Origin: Neobacillus mesonae
Lineage (GTDB): Bacteria > Bacillota > Bacilli > Paenibacillales > Paenibacillaceae
NCBI GenBank assembly: GCA_023715865.1
Contig: JAMBOW010000003.1
Coordinates: 354,462-418,461, forward strand
Length of the DNA: 64,000 nucleotides
Reading direction: 5' to 3'
Both the position numbers and the translations under genes were made by a program. Below, in pieces: positions 30,118 to 39,122 of this stretch (positions are counted from its first letter, which is position 1; each line of letters opens with the position of its first letter). The notes under the pieces are model-generated. The model searched no databases. It was not told where the DNA came from and worked only from the letters and a program-made list of their open reading frames with translations.

Positions 30118-31374
30118 ATGAATAAGAAATCAAAATTAAAAAACAGTATTATTTTTATGTTTTCGTTCATGCTGCTGATGTATACGGGCCAGGCAGCTGT
30201 ACATGCGCAAGAAGAGACGGACACGGAAGTATTCAAGGTCGTTGCTCTTGGCGACTCCATTACAGTGGGGTACGAACCAGGCATGGAGAACTTCGCCACG
30301 CAGCCATACGGTTACGTAGAGCGACTGCTTGAACAAGGATTGCTGCATGAACGGACGAATGTGACGAATTACGGGATCGCCGGATTAAAGAGTGCAGGTC
30401 TGAACAAATTCACAAACGCGGTGTATACAGGGACCAAAGTAGCTTCGGAGGAAATACAGCCAGGCTTGCCGGATCCGCGCGTAGCTTCGTATATTGCAGG
30501 CATCGGACAAATTAAACAGGACGTTACTGAGGCGGATGTCATTACGATAACCATTGGCGGGAATGATGTATCCGAATTGCTTATGACGGCAGGCGAGATG
30601 TCAGATACGGTGCTTCAGCAAAAAGTGCAAGAACTGCTTGCGAACTATACTTCAGAAGTCAGTGCTTCCATTCAGCAGCTGCACGCGATGAACAGCGATG
30701 CACTTATTGTGCTGGCAGATCAATATCAGCCGCTCCCAAAAGTAGGCAATGCAAGTCTATACGACAAGCTGATGCAGGCAAGTACAGCCTTTACTCAGAA
30801 CGTTGACACGCTCGCTGCTGAATTAAACAAGCAAAGCATCAACATTAAAGTTGCTCATGTCGCAGAGGAGTTTGTCGGCGGAGAAGGAACGATGACGCAC
30901 ATGATCGGCAACCGGGATTTTCATCCGAATCAGCTCGGTTATGAAGCCATTGCCCGGGTATTCTCAGAATCCATATGGGGTGAATACGAGAAGATTCAAG
31001 CTCCGCAAACTGGGGAGCCAATGAACATTATTGTCAGCGGCAATACACTAAATACGCCGTATAAGCCTGTCCTGAAGAATAATCAAAATTATGTGGCTAT
31101 CCAGGATATTGTTAATGCGGTAGGGGCTAAGTCGCAGTGGATTCATGAGGCGAAGGCTACACTTATCACTTACAACGGGAATAGCGTGCAGATTCAGATT
31201 GATCAGCCCAACGTATTGGTAAACGGGCAGCTTATTTCTGTAAAAAATGCTCCGTTCCTTCACAAGGTGGGCAAAGAATCCAAGACCTACGTTCCTCTGG
31301 CGCTTATTGCCGAAGGACTCGGTTATGACGTGCAGTACAATGCCAAACTAAAGACAGTCTTTATCAATCCGTAA
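30118..31374 (+). CDS. Secreted SGNH/GDSL hydrolase with C-terminal copper-amine-oxidase-N stalk domain
   Basis: 418 aa. Signal peptide (about 1-30, cleavage near VHA-Q). SGNH hydrolase (about 38-290): block I ALGDSITVGYE with Ser, block III IGGNDVSE, block V DFHPNQLGYEA with Asp and His. C-terminal ~110 residues match the copper amine oxidase N-terminal-like (stalk) domain often found on Paenibacillus exported proteins: NYVAIQDIVNAVGAK, VPLALIAEGLGYDVQYN. Likely lipase/esterase acting at the cell surface; substrate unknown. The polysaccharide deacetylase at 42.3 kb carries the same tail type. Confidence 0.9.
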   Translation: MNKKSKLKNSIIFMFSFMLLMYTGQAAVHAQEETDTEVFKVVALGDSITVGYEPGMENFATQPYGYVERLLEQGLLHERTNVTNYGIAGLKSAGLNKFTNAVYTGTKVASEEIQPGLPDPRVASYIAGIGQIKQDVTEADVITITIGGNDVSELLMTAGEMSDTVLQQKVQELLANYTSEVSASIQQLHAMNSDALIVLADQYQPLPKVGNASLYDKLMQASTAFTQNVDTLAAELNKQSINIKVAHVAEEFVGGEGTMTHMIGNRDFHPNQLGYEAIARVFSESIWGEYEKIQAPQTGEPMNIIVSGNTLNTPYKPVLKNNQNYVAIQDIVNAVGAKSQWIHEAKATLITYNGNSVQIQIDQPNVLVNGQLISVKNAPFLHKVGKESKTYVPLALIAEGLGYDVQYNAKLKTVFINP

Positions 31375-31414
31375 CAATCACGTTACATGAGGAATAAATG
31401 ATGAACAGCTCAAG

Positions 31415-31446
31415 AGGCCGCTCCAATAAGGAGCGGCTTTTATTTT
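31415..31446 (+). terminator. Terminator after SGNH hydrolase
   Basis: GCCGCTCC (31417-31424) pairs with GGAGCGGC (31430-31437), then a T-rich tract. Confidence 0.85.
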
Positions 31447-31674
31447 TGTGAGGGTACTGAAACAGAGGTTCTTAAAAATACTTTATTTTAAATCAAATCA
31501 AAACGGTACAAAAAAATGTTAAAATGTAATATAATCAACAACAAAGACTTCTACAGAAAAACACAGATAAATTCATTGGATTTCATTTCTACTTCACAGA
31601 TTTTCTCCTAAATTAAAAGCGCTTACAACTAAATCTTGATGTCTGAGGCTTCTACAAAGGAGGCGTACTAATGC
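31447..31674 (+). promoter_or_regulatory. Promoter region of carbohydrate cluster with a cre-like site
   Basis: AT-rich leader upstream of the AraC-type gene. TTAAAAGCGCTTACAA at 31613-31628 reads on the minus strand as TTGTAAGCGCTTTTAA, one mismatch from the CcpA cre consensus (WTGNAANCGNWNNCWW). This is consistent with catabolite control of a sugar-ester gene cluster. Confidence 0.5.
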
Positions 31675-32118
31675 ATGAACAACCTGGAACATGTTGTTAG
31701 TCGTGCCGAGGGTTCTGCCTTTAAGAGATCCGCACCGGTGATCAGGCTGCGTGTTTTTACAGAAGAGAGAAGTACCGCCAAGCAGTCAGCGATCGTCAGC
31801 TCCATGCTGGAACTCGTGCATAACCATTATGCCGATGCTGATTTGTCCCTGAATACGGTGGCCAGACAAATGCTGTATATGAATCCGGATTATTTAGGGA
31901 AAGTGTTCAAGAAAGACACGGGCCTTAATTTTTCCCAGTACTTGAACCAGTACCGAATACGGCAGGCATGCAGCTATATTCATCAAGAGGATGATGATGT
32001 CAAAATTTTCGAGTTAGCAGAATGGTTTGGTTTTGGTGGCAATTCCCAATATTTCAGCCAAGTTTTTAAAAGATGGACCGGGATGACACCATCCCATTAT
32101 AAGAAAAGGGCAAGATGA
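31675..32118 (+). CDS. Stand-alone AraC-type DNA-binding protein
   Basis: 147 aa, mostly one AraC/HTH_18 domain with two helix-turn-helix units (LSLNTVARQMLYMNPDYLGKVFKKDTG and FELAEWFGFGGNSQYFSQVFKRWTGMTP). There is no sensor or receiver domain in front, only ~45 residues of linker, so it resembles the C-terminal part of a YesN-type response regulator. Start: AAAGGAGG is followed by two overlapping ATGs, at 31671 (frame closes after nine codons) and 31675 (this frame). The next gene begins 31 bp downstream and is likely co-transcribed. Confidence 0.8.
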   Translation: MNNLEHVVSRAEGSAFKRSAPVIRLRVFTEERSTAKQSAIVSSMLELVHNHYADADLSLNTVARQMLYMNPDYLGKVFKKDTGLNFSQYLNQYRIRQACSYIHQEDDDVKIFELAEWFGFGGNSQYFSQVFKRWTGMTPSHYKKRAR

Positions 32119-32148
32119 AGCTTGTCTATTATAGGAGGTCTTAGACTT

Positions 32149-33321
32149 TTGGAAACGAGTAAACCGTCTCATTTTAAATTTGATTTTGGTCCTGGCACAC
32201 CTGCAAGTGGTTTCATTCCTATCCTCCCTGAGATGCAGTATCAGGCAAGCTTGGGATACGGGTTTGAAACAGCAGGCAAAGTTTTTGGCAGAGACCGAGC
32301 TGAGGAGCGGATTGACGGACTACAGCATACCTCCGGAGCAGTAAGAAGTCGTCTGCAGGACAGCTTCTGTATACCGCTGAATGCAACTTTCCGTATCGAT
32401 GTCCCGGCAGGCAGTTATCGAGTTCATTTACTGGCCGGAGATGAATTAACAGAGACGCGGACGACTGTAAAGGTCGGTGAGGGAAGGCTTATACTGCCGG
32501 AAGTAAGATCGGCCCCAGGGCAGTGGATTGAGGAGAAGTGTACAGTTCATGTAAGAGAAGGAGATGCTCTGCGACTTACCTTTTCGGGACCCGCTCCACG
32601 GATTAATGCATTGGAGATTATGCCAGCCAATCAGACGCTCACTGTCTTTTTAGCTGGGGATTCCACTGTATGCGATCAGCCTGCCGCAGGTTATCCCTAT
32701 TCAGGCTGGGGACAGATGCTGCCTGCCTGCTTTAAGCATGATGTGGTGGTTGATAATCACGCACATTCCGGCCGCAGCACAAAAAGCTTTATTGAAGAAG
32801 GAAGACTTGCGGCCATCGAGGAACGCATCAAGCCGGGTGATTTCTTGTTTATTCAGTTCGGTCACAATGACGAAAAGTCGGATGCACAGCGCGGAACCCA
32901 GCCGTTTACAACTTTCCAGGAGTATCTGAAGCAATACATAGAGACGGCTAGAAGCCACCAGGCTCATCCGGTGCTCATTACTCCGGTGCATCGTCGGTAT
33001 TTTAATGAAGATGGAACGTTGTCTGATACACACGGAGACTATATAACTGCTGTTCAGGAGCTTGCAAAGGAGGAAGGAGTTCCTCTCATCGATCTCGCAG
33101 CGAGAAGTAAGGTTCAATTTGAGCAGGCGGGGGTAGAAGGAAGTAAACATGATTTTCTCTGGGCGTTCCCCGGCGAATTTTTGAGCCATCCTGCTGGAGT
33201 CGAGGATAACACCCATTTTTCAGTTCGCGGCGCAACCCGTCTTGCCAGAGCTGTAGCTGATGCTGTTTCCGAGCTTCAGCTACAGCCGCTTCAAATGTAT
33301 CTCCGCAATCGTAGCAAATGA
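32149..33321 (+). CDS. Rhamnogalacturonan acetylesterase-like SGNH hydrolase
   Basis: 390 aa. N-terminal beta-rich domain (about 1-165; FKFDFGPGTPASGFIPI, YRVHLLAGD) as in YesT/YesY-type enzymes, then the SGNH core: FLAGDSTVCDQP with catalytic Ser, GWGQMLP, FGHNDEKS and DNTHFSVRGA with Asp/His. Family members remove acetyl groups from pectin rhamnogalacturonan I. TTG start at 32149 with AGGAGG at 32133-32139; the in-frame start at 32122 would include that site. No signal peptide is visible, so it acts on imported oligosaccharides, as cytoplasmic Yes enzymes do (inference). Confidence 0.88.
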   Translation: METSKPSHFKFDFGPGTPASGFIPILPEMQYQASLGYGFETAGKVFGRDRAEERIDGLQHTSGAVRSRLQDSFCIPLNATFRIDVPAGSYRVHLLAGDELTETRTTVKVGEGRLILPEVRSAPGQWIEEKCTVHVREGDALRLTFSGPAPRINALEIMPANQTLTVFLAGDSTVCDQPAAGYPYSGWGQMLPACFKHDVVVDNHAHSGRSTKSFIEEGRLAAIEERIKPGDFLFIQFGHNDEKSDAQRGTQPFTTFQEYLKQYIETARSHQAHPVLITPVHRRYFNEDGTLSDTHGDYITAVQELAKEEGVPLIDLAARSKVQFEQAGVEGSKHDFLWAFPGEFLSHPAGVEDNTHFSVRGATRLARAVADAVSELQLQPLQMYLRNRSK

Positions 33322-33358
33322 TTTATGTACAAGTTTAAAAAAGGAGGCTTCTCGCGTC

Positions 33359-33748
33359 ATGCAGCAAAATAATTTAGAATTTGGTGTTCCTTACGGCCGG
33401 ACAAAGTGGTTTATTCCTGACGGATATATTCCGCCGGAGAGCAGCGGAACCCTTACTAGCCATGAAAGTATTTGTGTTCTGAATACAGGAAGCAGAGATG
33501 CGAGTCTTTCCATTTCGATTTATTTTGAGGACAGGGAGCCTCTGGAGGGAATAGAAGAGGTCGTGCCAGGCAGAAGGACCAAGCATATTCGAACAGCAGG
33601 CCTAGAGTCGGGAGGAGAGAAGATTCCTCCGGGAGTTCCTTATGCGATTACGATCCAGAGTGATAATCCTATCATTGTTCAGTACAGCAGGCTGGATGCG
33701 ACGCAGCCAGAGCTGGCGTTGATGAGCGTTATGGGATATCCGCTCTAA
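33359..33748 (+). CDS. Sensory rhodopsin transducer-like (DUF1362) protein
   Basis: 129 aa, all-beta. NNLEFGVPYGRTKWFIPDGYIPP, SICVLNTGSRDASLSISIYFEDREP, SDNPIIVQYSRLDATQPELALMS match the anabaena sensory rhodopsin transducer family (ASRT, DUF1362), which in Firmicutes usually lies beside carbohydrate genes and is thought to bind sugars or act in regulation. AAAGGAGG is upstream of ATG 33359; the longer frame from 33260 overlaps the esterase gene. Last gene of the small carbohydrate cluster. Confidence 0.8.
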   Translation: MQQNNLEFGVPYGRTKWFIPDGYIPPESSGTLTSHESICVLNTGSRDASLSISIYFEDREPLEGIEEVVPGRRTKHIRTAGLESGGEKIPPGVPYAITIQSDNPIIVQYSRLDATQPELALMSVMGYPL

Positions 33749-33767
33749 TTGATAGAGGCAAAAAAAG

Positions 33768-33830
33768 GCACCCCATTTCTACAATCTGCATAGCTGCTTT
33801 GCGGATTGAATGAAAGGGGTGTCGTTCTTT
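33768..33830. terminator. Bidirectional terminator between DUF1362 gene and gerC
   Basis: GGCACCCCATTTC pairs imperfectly with GAAAGGGGTGTC and encloses an inner CAATCTGC/GCGGATTG stem; A-run left, T-run right. Confidence 0.75.
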
Positions 33831-33838
33831 TTCAGGCA

Positions 33839-34978
33839 CTATTTGTAAGTGTTCGAATTCAGGATATGCACATTTACCTTGACTTGGTTTAATTCAAATT
33901 GAGTAACGGGATGTTCTCTTCCTTTTGCGATTTTCCTCCACAGCTCATTTTGCCGGCGATACAGATGTTCCTCCAGGCCGTAAATATCTATGTTCTTTTC
34001 TTTAGCCTTATCGAACGTATAGCGAATTTTTTGCTCCAGCCGCTGCTCGGCTTTGCTCTTGATCAGATTGTCCGGGTCCAGCATTTGATCTTCCAATATG
34101 GAGCCGGTAACCTCCACGGAAATATTGAACTTTACGTTAGAAGAGTTGGAACTGTGTACCTTAATAACACTATTCGGGTTCTTGATCATAAGAACAGGGG
34201 CTTCTATTTCTTCAGGATTTAAATCTAATGGATACTGCTGCATTTTACGGTAGTTTACATACCTTGCTCCATCCGCCTCCAGACCGCTTACCCTGCCTCG
34301 ATTCTTCTTTCTGCTGATAACGTAGAGACCGTTAAAATGAAGCATAGGCGGCTTCTCCGAGCCTCCTTCAGTCCAGGTGTCATTTATGTTCGATAAGGAT
34401 GGGATGAAGACAGTAGTAGCAGGCTCTCTGAAACCATCCGTCAATACATGAAGCCGGAGGGGCTCATACTCTGAATTTTGCCTGTATAGTGATAGGGGTT
34501 CAAATGATTCGATGCTCTGAATGGATTGATTGAGGATCGTTGTCGAAGACAGCACGGATACAAGATCTTCACTCGTTCCGTAAATCCATGGTGTATAGCG
34601 AAGTTCGCCGAAATGAAGCAATGAGTTAAACGTATCCTCTAGTTTGTCATTCAAGATATTCTCTGACAGCACGATGGCTTTAAGATGCGTCCATAAAGAC
34701 CTTTGCTGTGAGGTTCGGTATAAGTCATTAAAAGCAAGGGATAGTGTCCGCCCTTTACCTTCCCCTACCCATACCTTTCCTTCGTTCCGCTGAGAAGGGC
34801 CTTCCTGTGTCGCGATATTGGCAAAATCAACGAGTTGGGCGTAAGCAATATACTGGTCGTCTTTGTAGTCAATCCCAAGTGTCGTAATAAAGTTGAGGCT
34901 TTGCACCTCTTTAGTATCCCAGCATCCGCTGATGAAGAACAGGGATGTACATAGTCCTATTAGAAAAAGCTTTCTCAC
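33839..34978 (-). CDS. gerAC: Spore germination lipoprotein, Ger(x)C family
   Basis: 379 aa. Lipoprotein signal peptide with lipobox ISGC (Cys19), then domains typical of GerAC (NFITTLGIDYKDDQYIAYAQLVDFANIATQEGPSQ near the N-terminus; a C-terminal FDKAKEKNIDIYGLEEHLYRR). It sits on the outer face of the spore inner membrane with GerA and GerB in the germinant receptor. The start overlaps the end of gerAA by 4 bp, which indicates translational coupling. Confidence 0.93.
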   Translation of the reverse strand: MRKLFLIGLCTSLFFISGCWDTKEVQSLNFITTLGIDYKDDQYIAYAQLVDFANIATQEGPSQRNEGKVWVGEGKGRTLSLAFNDLYRTSQQRSLWTHLKAIVLSENILNDKLEDTFNSLLHFGELRYTPWIYGTSEDLVSVLSSTTILNQSIQSIESFEPLSLYRQNSEYEPLRLHVLTDGFREPATTVFIPSLSNINDTWTEGGSEKPPMLHFNGLYVISRKKNRGRVSGLEADGARYVNYRKMQQYPLDLNPEEIEAPVLMIKNPNSVIKVHSSNSSNVKFNISVEVTGSILEDQMLDPDNLIKSKAEQRLEQKIRYTFDKAKEKNIDIYGLEEHLYRRQNELWRKIAKGREHPVTQFELNQVKVNVHILNSNTYK

Positions 34979-36441
34979 TTCGCTCCACCCTTTCGGGTAT
35001 CGTTTTGTGTTTGCAGAACATCGGGCCTTTTTTTGCGGCCAAGTGAAGGCATCATGGTGATTGCATGCTGAGCGTCTTTTGGATTTAAAGGAGATAACGG
35101 TGATAAATAGCGTACTCCATAGCTTTCAAGAGAAGCTAAGTGCACAATTAATATAAATGTACCGATGAAAAAACCGTATAAGCCTAAAACCGACGAGAAA
35201 AACAAGATAGCTATTCTGACTAAGGATGTGATTGCATTAAGCACAGGATTAACCAAAATGTAGGAAGAGATAACCGATATGGCTACGGCTACGATAATTG
35301 TAGGAGAAGTGATTCCGGCTCGAATTGCTGCGTCTCCAATAATGAGTCCTCCTACAACGGTTACGGTCTGACCCAAAGCCCGCGGCAGCCGCCTGCCGGC
35401 TTCATTAAACAGCTCGAACATAAAGATCATCATAAAGGCTTCCAATGGTACAGGCATGGGGAGTCCGAGCCGTGTACCAGCTACGGTTGCAAGCAGCGGA
35501 AGCGGAATTTGTTCTACGTTAAAGCTGGTGAGACCGATATAAAATCCGGGAAAAAGCGATGCAATCCCCAGTCCACTGATGCGAAGTAATCTTTCTAAAG
35601 TCACCATAAAGAAAGGAGTATTCTCATCTTCCGGAGACTTGAGCTGATTAAACAATGTTGTGGGAGCGATAATCGCGATCGGCGAGCCTTCAAACATAAC
35701 GGCAAAACGCCCATTCATGATTGAATTTACAACATAGTCTGGTCTTTGGGTCATGTCGAATAGAGGGAAAATCGAAGGAATACTCCCCATGACGGTTCTT
35801 TCTATAAAGGAAGAGCCGATAACTCCATCCACGTCGATTGTATCCAGTCGGGAGCGGACAAGCTCCAGAATCTCCGGATTAATGACGTCATCCATGTACA
35901 AGAGTGCGATCTTTGTATGTGTACGGCCACCCTTTACAAACTGCTCGTAACAAAACGACTTGGTACGCAGCCTTTTACGGATAAGGCCAATGTTGATATT
36001 GAGCTCCTCAGTAAAACCATCCCGTGCACCTTTTTCTGAGGTTTCAAGTGCAGATTCTTCAGGAGGTCTGCCTGGCAGATTGGCAATATCCAAAGTGTAT
36101 AGCTTGCTGTGGGGAAATTCGCCAATTGAAATTAAAAGCTGGCCGCTAAAGACACTGTCAACAATGGTGTCCGTATCTGCATGCTCACCCTGTTCAACCA
36201 GTGTTAATGCGAGCCGTGAAGAAAGATCTTCTGTAATGGACAGATCCGTTTCCTTCAGACGTGGCAATACGATTTCATTTACTGTCTTTATATCTGTTAG
36301 CCCATCACAATAGATAAGAGTTACGGGAATTGCGCCTGCTTCCGTTGTGACGGAGTAATCATGAATGACAACATCAGCACAATTTTCAAACATTTCACTT
36401 AGGGAGGAACGGTCAGGAACGATTTTCTTCTGGTGCGGCAT
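34975..36441 (-). CDS. gerAA: Spore germination protein, GerA family (A subunit)
   Basis: 488 aa. A long soluble N-terminal domain (about 1-270) is followed by four to five membrane helices; PLFDMTQRPDYVVNSIMNGRFAVMFEGSPIAIIAP and FEQ/NEAGRRLPRALGQTVTVVGGLIIGDAAI are GerA/SpoVAF blocks. In germinosomes this subunit forms an oligomeric channel. Its 5' end overlaps gerAB by 29 bp and its 3' end overlaps gerAC by 4 bp. Confidence 0.93.
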   Translation of the reverse strand: MPHQKKIVPDRSSLSEMFENCADVVIHDYSVTTEAGAIPVTLIYCDGLTDIKTVNEIVLPRLKETDLSITEDLSSRLALTLVEQGEHADTDTIVDSVFSGQLLISIGEFPHSKLYTLDIANLPGRPPEESALETSEKGARDGFTEELNINIGLIRKRLRTKSFCYEQFVKGGRTHTKIALLYMDDVINPEILELVRSRLDTIDVDGVIGSSFIERTVMGSIPSIFPLFDMTQRPDYVVNSIMNGRFAVMFEGSPIAIIAPTTLFNQLKSPEDENTPFFMVTLERLLRISGLGIASLFPGFYIGLTSFNVEQIPLPLLATVAGTRLGLPMPVPLEAFMMIFMFELFNEAGRRLPRALGQTVTVVGGLIIGDAAIRAGITSPTIIVAVAISVISSYILVNPVLNAITSLVRIAILFFSSVLGLYGFFIGTFILIVHLASLESYGVRYLSPLSPLNPKDAQHAITMMPSLGRKKRPDVLQTQNDTRKGGAK

Positions 36442-37525
36442 GTGGTTTTCTCCTTTTCTTCTGCAATGCCCCTATACACACAGCTAAGAGGGCTACCAAT
36501 ATGAGAAAGCTGAAGTAGATAAAATTCATTGGGAAAATATAAGTCATTAATAGACGCTGGAATATAGAATCGTTCATGGGATATAACAAAGTAAGGCTTA
36601 GCAGGAGACTGAGGATGATAAACACGGCAGTTCTTCTTTTTCTAATGTTCCAAACTTCAACGGCGATATACATCGCGAGCCCGATCCTGGTGAAGGAGCC
36701 TGCGAGCCACTGATAGATGGAGAAGAAGTCGGTTTGGGAAATATATTTGCCTAGCGAGGCAATCCTCCATTCTTCAAAAGCAGGATAACGCATTTTTAAG
36801 GCTTCGCCTGGGCTGAATTCAACAATAGCGCCGATAAGAGGACCCGTGGTCAAGCCAATCATAATGATCATGAGCAGTAAAAGGTGCCATAATTTATATC
36901 CCTTTTTTAGATAGGGTCCAATAAACAAGATGATGGCGATTTCGAATAGCCCAGAGAGAGAGTAAAAAACTCCTCCAAACAAAGGCTTCCAGCCATGCTC
37001 GATCAAAGGCAATAAACGAGAGTAATCCTTAAATTGAACATTAACTATGGCTACATAGAATCCGAAAATAACGACAAATGGCAGCAGGATACCAGCAGCA
37101 AAAGACAGAGTACGCAGCCCGCTGGAGGCAGCAAAAGCACAAAGAATGGCAAGTGCAAGCCCAGTTACGAAAATAGGAGTCTGTGTTAAATAAGAGGATT
37201 TTGCCCACATCGCTGTATCGTAGAAGGTAAAGTAACATACCTGCAGGAAATAAGCGGTGGTAACGAGCTTGAATAAGATTCCTCCTAACCTTCCGATCCG
37301 ATTCGTAAACCATTCGGCAAAGGTTTGCTGATCCATGTGCTTAGAAATATAGTAAAGAATGAGAACAAACACGGTGATGGGCAGGGCTGAAATCAGTACA
37401 GACAACCATGAATCTCTTCCTGCTATTTGAAGCAGGACAGGAATAATAAACACATGATTGCTAAGACCAACAGATAACATGATCAGCATAGCTGCCTGCA
37501 GAAAGCCCGGTTTAACAGGATTCAT
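36413..37525 (-). CDS. gerAB: Germination permease, GerB family (B subunit)
   Basis: 370 aa, about ten membrane helices, APC-like fold that binds the germinant (amino acid or similar). Starts MNPVKPGFLQAAMLIMLSVG. Blocks include YISKHMDQQTFAEWFTNRIGRLGG and ALKMRYPAFEEWRIASLG. It is the first gene of the operon, giving order B-A-C instead of the A-B-C of B. subtilis gerA. Germinant identity cannot be deduced. Confidence 0.92.
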   Translation of the reverse strand: MNPVKPGFLQAAMLIMLSVGLSNHVFIIPVLLQIAGRDSWLSVLISALPITVFVLILYYISKHMDQQTFAEWFTNRIGRLGGILFKLVTTAYFLQVCYFTFYDTAMWAKSSYLTQTPIFVTGLALAILCAFAASSGLRTLSFAAGILLPFVVIFGFYVAIVNVQFKDYSRLLPLIEHGWKPLFGGVFYSLSGLFEIAIILFIGPYLKKGYKLWHLLLLMIIMIGLTTGPLIGAIVEFSPGEALKMRYPAFEEWRIASLGKYISQTDFFSIYQWLAGSFTRIGLAMYIAVEVWNIRKRRTAVFIILSLLLSLTLLYPMNDSIFQRLLMTYIFPMNFIYFSFLILVALLAVCIGALQKKRRKPHAAPEENRS

Positions 37526-37599
37526 ACTTCTTGCCTCTTTCTTTTTTATTACTGAACTGGATAAAGCTTCTTAAGTGTTTGCTTTAAGCAGAATAAAAA

Positions 37600-37650
37600 T
37601 ACAAAAAAAGAACAGAAGTCACAGGATGAACTCCTGAACTTCTGTTCTTA
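37600..37650 (-). terminator. Terminator after hemL
   Basis: AAGAACAGAAGT and ACTTCTGTTCTT pair around a central CAGGA/TCCTG stem; read on the minus strand it ends in a T run. Confidence 0.85.
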
Positions 37651-37662
37651 TTAAATTTATCT

Positions 37663-38979
37663 CTATTTAGCTTGAGCCATAACTTTAAATGAATCTTCTG
37701 CTGCTTCAATCGTTGCATCGATATCAGCCTCGGTATGAGCAGTTGTGAGGAACCAAGCTTCATATTTGGACGGGGCAAGATGGATGCCGCGGTTCAGCAT
37801 GTGACGGAAGAAGGCTGCGAAAGCTTCACCGTCCGTGTCCTGTGCCTCTTCATAATCCGTCACCGGGTGATCACAGAAGTGAGTAGAGAAGGAGCCGCGA
37901 ATTCGATTGATGGTCAGCGGGATCCCGTGTCGATCTGCTGCTGCTTTTATACCTTCTGTCAGCTTGATCGTCAAACGCTCCAGTTCCTCATATACACCTG
38001 GCTGTCCAAGCACTTCAAGACACGCAATTCCTGCAGAGATGGAAGCCGGATTGCCGGCCATCGTTCCTGCCTGATAAGCAGGGCCGAGCGGAGCAACTTG
38101 CTCCATAACCTCTTTGGATCCGCCATAGGCACCAATCGGCAGTCCGCCCCCAATAATTTTCCCGAGAGCTGTAAGGTCCGGTTTAATGAGGTCATGATTT
38201 TGAAGACCTGCATACGTCTGCGTTGATCCGTAGTGGAACCGGAACGCGGTGATGACCTCATCATAGATAACAAGAGCACCGTGATCATGGGTAAGCTTAA
38301 CCAATCCCTCGAGGAAGCCGGGCTTCGGCATAACCATCCCAAAATTGCCGACAATCGGCTCGACCATAACGGCAGCAACATCGTGGCCCCATGTCTTAAG
38401 AGCTTCTTCAAGACCGGACAGATCATTGTAAGGCACCGTAATGACCTCCTGAGCAATACTTGCCGGAATCCCTGCACTATCCGGAATGCCTAGCGTTGAA
38501 GGTCCAGAACCCGCAGCAACGAGCACCAGATCCGAATGACCATGGTAATTTCCAGCGAACTTGATAATCTTGTTCTTTTTCGTATAAGCACGTGCTACCC
38601 GAATAGTTGTCATAACTGCTTCAGTTCCTGAATTTACAAAACGGACCTTATCCATAGAAGGGATGGCTTCCTTCAGCATTTTGGCAAGCTTGATCTCGAG
38701 GGTGGTTGGAGTGCCAAACAGTGTACCGTTCATCGCAGCTTCGGTAATCGCTTTTGTAATATGGGGATGTGCATGTCCGGTAATAATCGGACCGTATGCC
38801 GCCAAGTAATCTATGTAGCGATTATCATCTACATCGTAGAAATATGCGCCTTCTCCCCGCTTCATAAATACGGGCGCTCCGCCTCCGACTGCTTTGAAGG
38901 ATCGTGAAGGGCTGTTAACGCCGCCGACAATATGCTCAAGAGCTTCTGCATAGTGATGCTCTGATTGTGAACGATTCAT
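37663..38979 (-). CDS. hemL: Glutamate-1-semialdehyde 2,1-aminomutase
   Basis: PLP enzyme giving 5-aminolevulinate for haem synthesis. 438 aa. Fold-type I aminotransferase with the Schiff-base Lys in [19 protein letters not shown], cofactor-binding [21 protein letters not shown] and [14 protein letters not shown]-terminal [15 protein letters not shown] is a family signature. The other hem genes are not in the window, so it may be the dispersed second copy (GsaB-like) known in Bacillales; this cannot be decided here. Confidence 0.93.
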   Translation of the reverse strand: MNRSQSEHHYAEALEHIVGGVNSPSRSFKAVGGGAPVFMKRGEGAYFYDVDDNRYIDYLAAYGPIITGHAHPHITKAITEAAMNGTLFGTPTTLEIKLAKMLKEAIPSMDKVRFVNSGTEAVMTTIRVARAYTKKNKIIKFAGNYHGHSDLVLVAAGSGPSTLGIPDSAGIPASIAQEVITVPYNDLSGLEEALKTWGHDVAAVMVEPIVGNFGMVMPKPGFLEGLVKLTHDHGALVIYDEVITAFRFHYGSTQTYAGLQNHDLIKPDLTALGKIIGGGLPIGAYGGSKEVMEQVAPLGPAYQAGTMAGNPASISAGIACLEVLGQPGVYEELERLTIKLTEGIKAAADRHGIPLTINRIRGSFSTHFCDHPVTDYEEAQDTDGEAFAAFFRHMLNRGIHLAPSKYEAWFLTTAHTEADIDATIEAAEDSFKVMAQAK

Positions 38980-39039
38980 TTATTTCATCCTTTCTAATTC
39001 ACATGGTAGTGAGGTAGGAGCCGTGAGAGCACAACTCAA

Positions 39040-39066
39040 AAGGGCAGCTTACGCTGCCCTTGTCTC
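39040..39066 (-). terminator. Hairpin between lytR-type gene and hemL
   Basis: AAGGGCAGC (39040-39048) and GCTGCCCTT (39053-39061) form a 9-bp stem with a 4-nt loop; a short T run follows on the minus strand. Confidence 0.7.
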
Positions 39067-39122
39067 ACATCTAAATATAGTATAGCACTTTATAGTTTGG
39101 TGTGGCACGAAGACAAAATGTG

